In this document: in pieces, positions 6,012-8,282 of the stretch
Numbering within the stretch: position 1 is the stretch's first letter
Layout of the letters: every line of letters starts with the position of its first letter
Source: an uncultured Bacteroidota bacterium
Lineage (GTDB): Bacteria > Bacteroidota > Bacteroidia > Flavobacteriales > Schleiferiaceae
Assembly: GCA_913056475.1 (NCBI GenBank)
Contig: CAJXMS010000086.1
Coordinates: forward strand, 1-8,282
Length of the DNA: 8,282 nucleotides
Direction: 5' to 3'
Notes under the pieces: model-generated
Databases searched by the model: none
Told to the model about the DNA's origin: nothing
Seen by the model: only the letters and a program-made list of their open reading frames with translations
Program-made: the position numbers and the translations under genes

Positions 6012-7016
6012 ATGAAATTAAAAATAGGCGTATTGGGAGCTGGACACTTGGGGAAAATCCACCTGAAATGTCTCAAGCAGCTTCCCGATCATTACGAAAT
6101 TACGGGCTTTTATGACCCCCATACGGAAAATGCCCGCGAAGTAGAGAAGGCCTTTGAACTGCCTTCCTACGCCTCCGTAGAAAGCTTAATGGAGGAGGTA
6201 GATGTGGTGGATATCGTCACGCCCACCCTCAATCATTATGAGGTAGCCGCCAAAGCCGCTCGAAAGGTGAAGCACTTCTTTGTAGAAAAACCCCTTACCG
6301 AGACCGCCGCTCAGGCACGGGCGCTTATGAAGCTGGCCGATGAGGCCGGTGTGGTGAGTCAAGTGGGCCACGTGGAGCGTTTTAACCCGGCTTATGAAGC
6401 GGCGCAACCTTACCTGGCCAACCCGATGTTTGTTGAAACCCACCGGCTGGCCGAGTTCAATCCGCGCGGAACCGACGTACCGGTGGTACTGGACCTTATG
6501 ATCCACGACATAGACGTGGTGCTAAGTGCTGTTCCCAGCAATGTGCATAAGATCAATGCCAGCGGGGTGGCCGTGGTAAGCGATACCCCCGATATAGCCA
6601 ATGCCCGCCTGGAATTTGATAATGGCTGCGTAGCCAACCTTACCGCCAGCCGTATTTCCCTTAAAAATATGCGTAAAACCCGCTTCTTCCAGCGGGATGC
6701 TTACATAGCGGTAGACTTTCTGGAGAAAAGCAGTGAAGTAATCCGGATGAAAGAAATCGAGCGCAGCCCGGAAGACCCCTACGCCATGGTCATGGACCTG
6801 GCCGATGGCCGGAAAAAGCAGATTTACTTTGAACAACCTAAGGCGCAGGCGCACAACGCCATTCAAGAGGAGTTGCGCAGTTTTGCAGAGGCAATCAATA
6901 AAAACGGGGTGTCGCGCGTTACCTTAGAGGATGGATACAAGGCCCTGGAGGTAGCGGAAGAAATTTTAAGCCGTATTCACCTGAGCCCCAATCGTATCTC
7001 TGGAGGCCTGGTATGA
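6012..7016 (+). CDS. Gfo/Idh/MocA-family NAD(P)-dependent oxidoreductase
   Basis: Cytosolic dehydrogenase of 334 residues, typical length. The N-terminal Rossmann domain opens with KIGVLGAGHLGKIH (dinucleotide-binding G8-x-G10-x2-G13). The family EKP motif is at 92-94 (FFVEKPLTET), and the catalytic D-x3-H block is DLMIHDIDVV (D161, H165). The VGHVERFNPA segment (about 118-127) is shared with members acting on UDP-N-acetylhexosamines (WlbA/WbpB- and GnnA-like enzymes), so oxidation of a UDP-amino-sugar at C3 is a reasonable inference; the substrate is not proven by sequence. The co-transcribed genes (lipoprotein, sugar-phosphate transferase) support a role in surface glycan or lipid A-type sugar synthesis. 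The stop overlaps the next start by 4 nt (ATGA, 7013-7016). The start ATG is preceded by an A/T-rich leader without Shine-Dalgarno. A general sugar or inositol dehydrogenase remains possible. Confidence 0.9.
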   Translation: MKLKIGVLGAGHLGKIHLKCLKQLPDHYEITGFYDPHTENAREVEKAFELPSYASVESLMEEVDVVDIVTPTLNHYEVAAKAARKVKHFFVEKPLTETAAQARALMKLADEAGVVSQVGHVERFNPAYEAAQPYLANPMFVETHRLAEFNPRGTDVPVVLDLMIHDIDVVLSAVPSNVHKINASGVAVVSDTPDIANARLEFDNGCVANLTASRISLKNMRKTRFFQRDAYIAVDFLEKSSEVIRMKEIERSPEDPYAMVMDLADGRKKQIYFEQPKAQAHNAIQEELRSFAEAINKNGVSRVTLEDGYKALEVAEEILSRIHLSPNRISGGLV

Positions 7017-7990
7017 GCTCATTACTTGTTTGGTCAAATAGCAGTTATATCCCCTCCGGGCTGGGCCAGTACCGGCGTGGGCTGGGCCGGCTGGGTATGC
7101 TTCTGGCGCTAAGCGCTTTTTTAGTTGGCTGCCAGCCCCAGGATGAAGCCCCGCCCCCGGTTTACCTTGCCCTCCCCGACCTTAGCATGGAAACCGATTA
7201 TAGCCGGGAAGGGACCGCCAGCGACGCCTTCACCACCGCCTGGGTGTTGTACCAGCAGGAAGTGATCGGCATATATGAGCTTCCCGCCGTACTGCCCGTT
7301 GCCCTGGGAGCAGGCCCGCATAAGCTCACCGTACTCCCCGCCATGAATCTCAACGGCATTAGTGGCCTGCGTACCATTTACAGCCCGGTAAACCCCATAG
7401 AACTTTCCTTAACCATTACGGAAGAAGATTTCCTGGACACCCTTACCTTCTCGGCCCGGGAGCGCAGCACTACCTACCAGTCTTTCTACGAAGTAGAACT
7501 GATCGAAAACTTTGACCAGGCGGGCCTTAACTTCCAAAAGCTCAACAACAGCGACACGACGCTGGAGCGCATTAAGAACCCCGATTCTACCTTTAGCTAC
7601 ACCCCGCCTTATGCCAGCCAGCCCGAAAATAACGGCCAGGCCGGGCTCATCGCCCTCCGCCCGGAGAATCGCCGGGGCGAGTTTAGCTCCATCTCCACTT
7701 ACAGCCTGCCCCGGGGCCTGCAAAACCTATTTGTAGAGCTCAACTACCGGACCAATATCCCCTTTAGTATAGGTCTGGTGGCCATCACTCCCGATGGCGA
7801 ACGCCGCCAGATAACGGTAACCCTCAACCCTAAAGAAGAATGGAGTAAGCTGTACCTCGATCTCATTACCGAATACAATGCCTTCCCCAACGCTTCGGGC
7901 TATAAACTGTACGTGCGGTCGCAACTTCCGGCAGATAAAGCCGCTGGGCGCATCTTCCTGGACAACCTAAAACTGGTCTACAGCCCGTGA
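7013..7990 (+). CDS. Predicted surface-exposed lipoprotein of unknown function
   Basis: Lipoprotein of 325 residues; family not named with certainty. A hydrophobic stretch GMLLALSAFLVGC ends in the lipobox L37-V38-G39-C40, so C40 would be lipidated. The following residues QPQDE (+2 to +6) resemble the Bacteroidota lipoprotein export signal (a Q or K, then acidic residues), which suggests surface display. The mature part looks all-beta: a first domain (about 48-150) with TTAWVLYQQEVIGIYELP and a Gly-rich turn, and a second domain (about 160-325) with a jelly-roll-like pattern ending in LYVRSQLPADKAAGRIFLDNLKLVYSP-like strands, similar to glycan-binding sandwiches. About 28 residues precede the hydrophobic core, which is long for a signal peptide; an internal ATG (7097) would leave only 11 residues before the Cys and no basic residues, so the overlapping ATG at 7013 is preferred. 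It overlaps both neighbours by 4 nt. Possible roles: glycan binding or a helper of polysaccharide assembly (inference). Confidence 0.75.
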   Translation: MSSLLVWSNSSYIPSGLGQYRRGLGRLGMLLALSAFLVGCQPQDEAPPPVYLALPDLSMETDYSREGTASDAFTTAWVLYQQEVIGIYELPAVLPVALGAGPHKLTVLPAMNLNGISGLRTIYSPVNPIELSLTITEEDFLDTLTFSARERSTTYQSFYEVELIENFDQAGLNFQKLNNSDTTLERIKNPDSTFSYTPPYASQPENNGQAGLIALRPENRRGEFSSISTYSLPRGLQNLFVELNYRTNIPFSIGLVAITPDGERRQITVTLNPKEEWSKLYLDLITEYNAFPNASGYKLYVRSQLPADKAAGRIFLDNLKLVYSP

Positions 7991-8282
7991 AGAACGAAAG
8001 ATTACAAAAGGCCAAGTACATCTTCTGGGATGTGGTAGCTGCCTGTAGCGCCTACCTGAGCTTATACGTATATCGCAAGCTGGAGATCGAACAAGTGGTA
8101 GCGCATCCCGCGGAGATCCAATTTGGCACCAACTTCTACATCGGACTGCTAAGCTTACCGATCTTTTGGATTACCATCTACCTGATCACCGGATTCTACC
8201 GGGACATTTACCGGCCCCCCCGCCTCAAGGATCTCATTTACACTTTTAACGCTGCCCTTCTGGGGAGCGTTTTCATCTTTTT
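7987..8282 (+). CDS. Polyprenyl-phosphate sugar-1-phosphate transferase, N-terminal part (cut by window end)
   Basis: An open frame runs from GTG 7987 to the window end (98 complete codons, no stop). GTG is chosen because it overlaps the previous stop as GTGA, matching the ATGA junction just upstream, and no ATG lies near. The product starts KNERLQKAKYIFWDVVAA, then a first membrane helix (about 11-29), a polar loop, a second helix with NFYIGLLSLPIFWITIYLITGFY (about 49-71), the conserved-looking YRDIYRPPRLKDL segment (71-83) and the beginning of a third helix. This matches the N-terminal membrane region of Bacteroidota exopolysaccharide/undecaprenyl-phosphate glycosylphosphotransferases (PF02397 at the C-terminus), which attach a sugar-1-phosphate to undecaprenyl phosphate to start capsule or O-antigen units. 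The catalytic domain is outside the window, so the call rests on the membrane part and context. Confidence 0.72.
   Translation, partial: MKNERLQKAKYIFWDVVAACSAYLSLYVYRKLEIEQVVAHPAEIQFGTNFYIGLLSLPIFWITIYLITGFYRDIYRPPRLKDLIYTFNAALLGSVFIF

Overview
The window looks like a chromosomal stretch of a fairly GC-rich member of the Bacteroidota, probably of the Flavobacteriia or a related class. This is inferred from Bacteroidota-style promoters (TTG, 19 bases, TATCTTTG ahead of the HU gene; other TAnnTTTG boxes), translation starts with A/T-rich leaders and no Shine-Dalgarno sequence, a DUF6588-like outer-membrane protein, a Bacteroidota-type long RecQ, and a lipoprotein with a candidate Bacteroidota surface-export signal. 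No phage, insertion sequence, CRISPR array, tRNA or rRNA was seen.

Layout. On the left, a small DUF493 gene reads leftward and diverges from a DUF962/Mpo1-like membrane protein gene. Next, all on the plus strand and tightly packed, come an AAA_28-type P-loop ATPase/kinase-like protein, a RecQ-family helicase (1-nt gap), an outer-membrane beta-barrel protein whose start lies inside the recQ 3' end (29-nt overlap), and fmt, methionyl-tRNA formyltransferase, after a GC-rich, hairpin-prone 67-nt spacer. The HU-type DNA-binding protein then stands as its own unit with the best promoter and the best terminator of the window. The right part is a second operon: a Gfo/Idh/MocA NAD(P)-dependent oxidoreductase, a lipoprotein probably displayed on the surface, and the N-terminal part of a polyprenyl-phosphate sugar-1-phosphate transferase cut by the window end. 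These three are joined by 4-nt stop/start overlaps (ATGA and GTGA). The last gene has a GTG start and no stop inside the window.

How the genes fit together. The left and middle are mainly housekeeping: DNA repair, initiator tRNA formylation and nucleoid structure. The right-hand operon points to cell-surface polysaccharide or lipopolysaccharide synthesis: a sugar-nucleotide oxidoreductase, a membrane enzyme that starts glycan assembly on undecaprenyl phosphate, and a surface lipoprotein of unknown role. I see no convincing new defence or mobile system. The most interesting points are the displaced zinc cluster of RecQ, the lipoprotein embedded in the glycan operon, a near-leaderless promoter at the ATPase gene, and a hairpin-forming sequence found in two intergenic positions.
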